15,006 nucleotides of DNA from an uncultured Bacteroidota bacterium (GTDB lineage Bacteria; Bacteroidota; Bacteroidia; UKL13-3): contig CAISTO010000233.1 of NCBI GenBank assembly GCA_903888395.1, forward strand, positions 1-15,006, in the 5' to 3' direction. The translations under genes and the position numbers were made by a program. The notes beneath the pieces are model-generated. The model had not been told where the DNA came from and did not search any database. It saw only the letters and a program-made list of their open reading frames with translations. The stretch's first letter is position 1. Each line of letters begins with the position of its first letter. Positions 14,596-15,006 of the stretch are shown here, piece after piece.

Positions 14596-15006
14596 ATTTT
14601 TCCTCCATTAAATTGAATTTTTAAAAAGCCATAATTGAAATTGTATAATGAATAAAAAACATCATCTACCTTGGGTAATCCTGAATAATAATAACCATTA
14701 ATTAATATTGAATCTGTATAGAATTTTTCAGAATTAAAGTAATAAGGGTAATCATTAGCATAAAGTATATTAATATTAAACTCAATTAAAGTTCTTTCTT
14801 TATTTCCTGTTATTTTATACTTTATTCTATTAAGTTCTAAATTATTTCCTAAGTATTCAAAAATGATTGTTTCATTGTTATCTACTTGGTATCTTGAGCA
14901 TTCCAAATCGCCTATATTTTTGCTTATAACATCCATATAAGCTCTTTTTCCATTTCCTATTAGTATGGCTGTATCACCCGCATCGCTTATATAAGTTAAG
15001 GTATCA
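14577..15006 (-). CDS. Unrecognised protein, C-terminal part (cut by window edge)
   Basis: The frame is open from the right edge to TAA at 14577-14579, giving 143 visible codons. The methionine at 14934-14936 is internal, because the frame continues upstream without a stop (TYISDAGDTAILIGNGKRAYMDV). No family recognised. The visible part is polar, rich in N, Y and I, and reads as alternating beta strands (ETIIFEYLGNNLELNRIKYKITG, RTLIEFNINILY, GFLKIQFNGGKIWLLKI). No transmembrane segment or T9SS tail is present, so it could be the end of a lipoprotein or another periplasmic or surface protein. Its last 19 bp overlap the start of the lyase gene in another frame, so the two are probably cotranscribed and coupled. 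Confidence 0.7.
   Translation of the reverse strand, partial: DTLTYISDAGDTAILIGNGKRAYMDVISKNIGDLECSRYQVDNNETIIFEYLGNNLELNRIKYKITGNKERTLIEFNINILYANDYPYYFNSEKFYTDSILINGYYYSGLPKVDDVFYSLYNFNYGFLKIQFNGGKIWLLKI
14602..14606 (-). promoter_or_regulatory. Shine-Dalgarno site of the lyase gene
   Basis: GGAGG on the - strand, 6 nt before the ATG at 14593-14595. It lies inside the last codons of the upstream gene (GGA GGA AAA ATA TGG). The other starts in the window have no such site, as is common in Bacteroidota. This supports the chosen start and suggests translational coupling. Confidence 0.7.

Noticed and set aside
14577..14936. The methionine at 14936 as the start of a complete 119-residue gene
   Set aside because: The frame stays open upstream to the window edge with protein-like sequence, and no ribosome site is seen. 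The gene is partial.
1..15006. tRNA, rRNA, insertion sequence or defence-system genes
   Set aside because: No cloverleaf, rRNA-like stretch, transposase, integrase or known defence motif was seen on either strand.

Overview
The window looks like chromosomal DNA of an AT-rich member of the Bacteroidota. Four of the five complete proteins are exported and end in a type IX secretion (T9SS) C-terminal sorting domain (FPNPA/YPNPF start, LG or NGK hairpin, then LNKGVY or similar). Most starts lack a Shine-Dalgarno sequence, and the promoter-like sites I can see fit the Bacteroidota form (TTG, about 19 nt, TAnnTTTG). No T9SS machinery genes are present, so this is a cargo region.

Layout: the left edge holds the tail of a + strand gene resembling the C-terminus of a polysaccharide deacetylase family protein. 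It is followed by a 150 bp convergent spacer with two palindromic repeat elements. Everything else is on the - strand and is read right to left. In that direction there is the 3' part of an unrecognised gene cut by the right edge, then a 1937-residue secreted heparinase II/III-like polysaccharide lyase with a T9SS tail, translationally overlapped with its upstream neighbour and closed by a strong terminator. Next comes a ~0.8 kb non-coding stretch, then an M4 (thermolysin-like) metalloprotease with a T9SS tail. A small outer-membrane beta-barrel-like protein follows 4 bp downstream. A second, 246 bp spacer leads to a cysteine-rich secreted protein with a T9SS tail, its terminator, and finally a 1205-residue protein with 14 RCC1-type repeats, Ig/PKD-like modules and a T9SS tail.

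The most interesting part is non-coding. The spacers upstream of the M4 protease and of the cysteine-rich protein carry two copies of the same ~180-190 bp element, about 92% identical in its core by eye count and about the same distance (46-50 bp) from each start codon. Each copy contains, on the + strand, a TTG-N19-TACTTTCG promoter-like site and, about 70-100 nt further on, a hairpin followed by 8-9 T. This fits a pair of duplicated small RNA genes divergent from the secreted-protein genes. A - strand leader or shared control region is the main alternative. The large spacer also holds a twin 46/47 bp palindromic element resembling REP or MITE-type repeats.

The proteins fit a surface or secreted polymer-degrading and adhesion function (polysaccharide lyase, protease, barrel, RCC1 display protein). 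A shared pathway for them is inference only.
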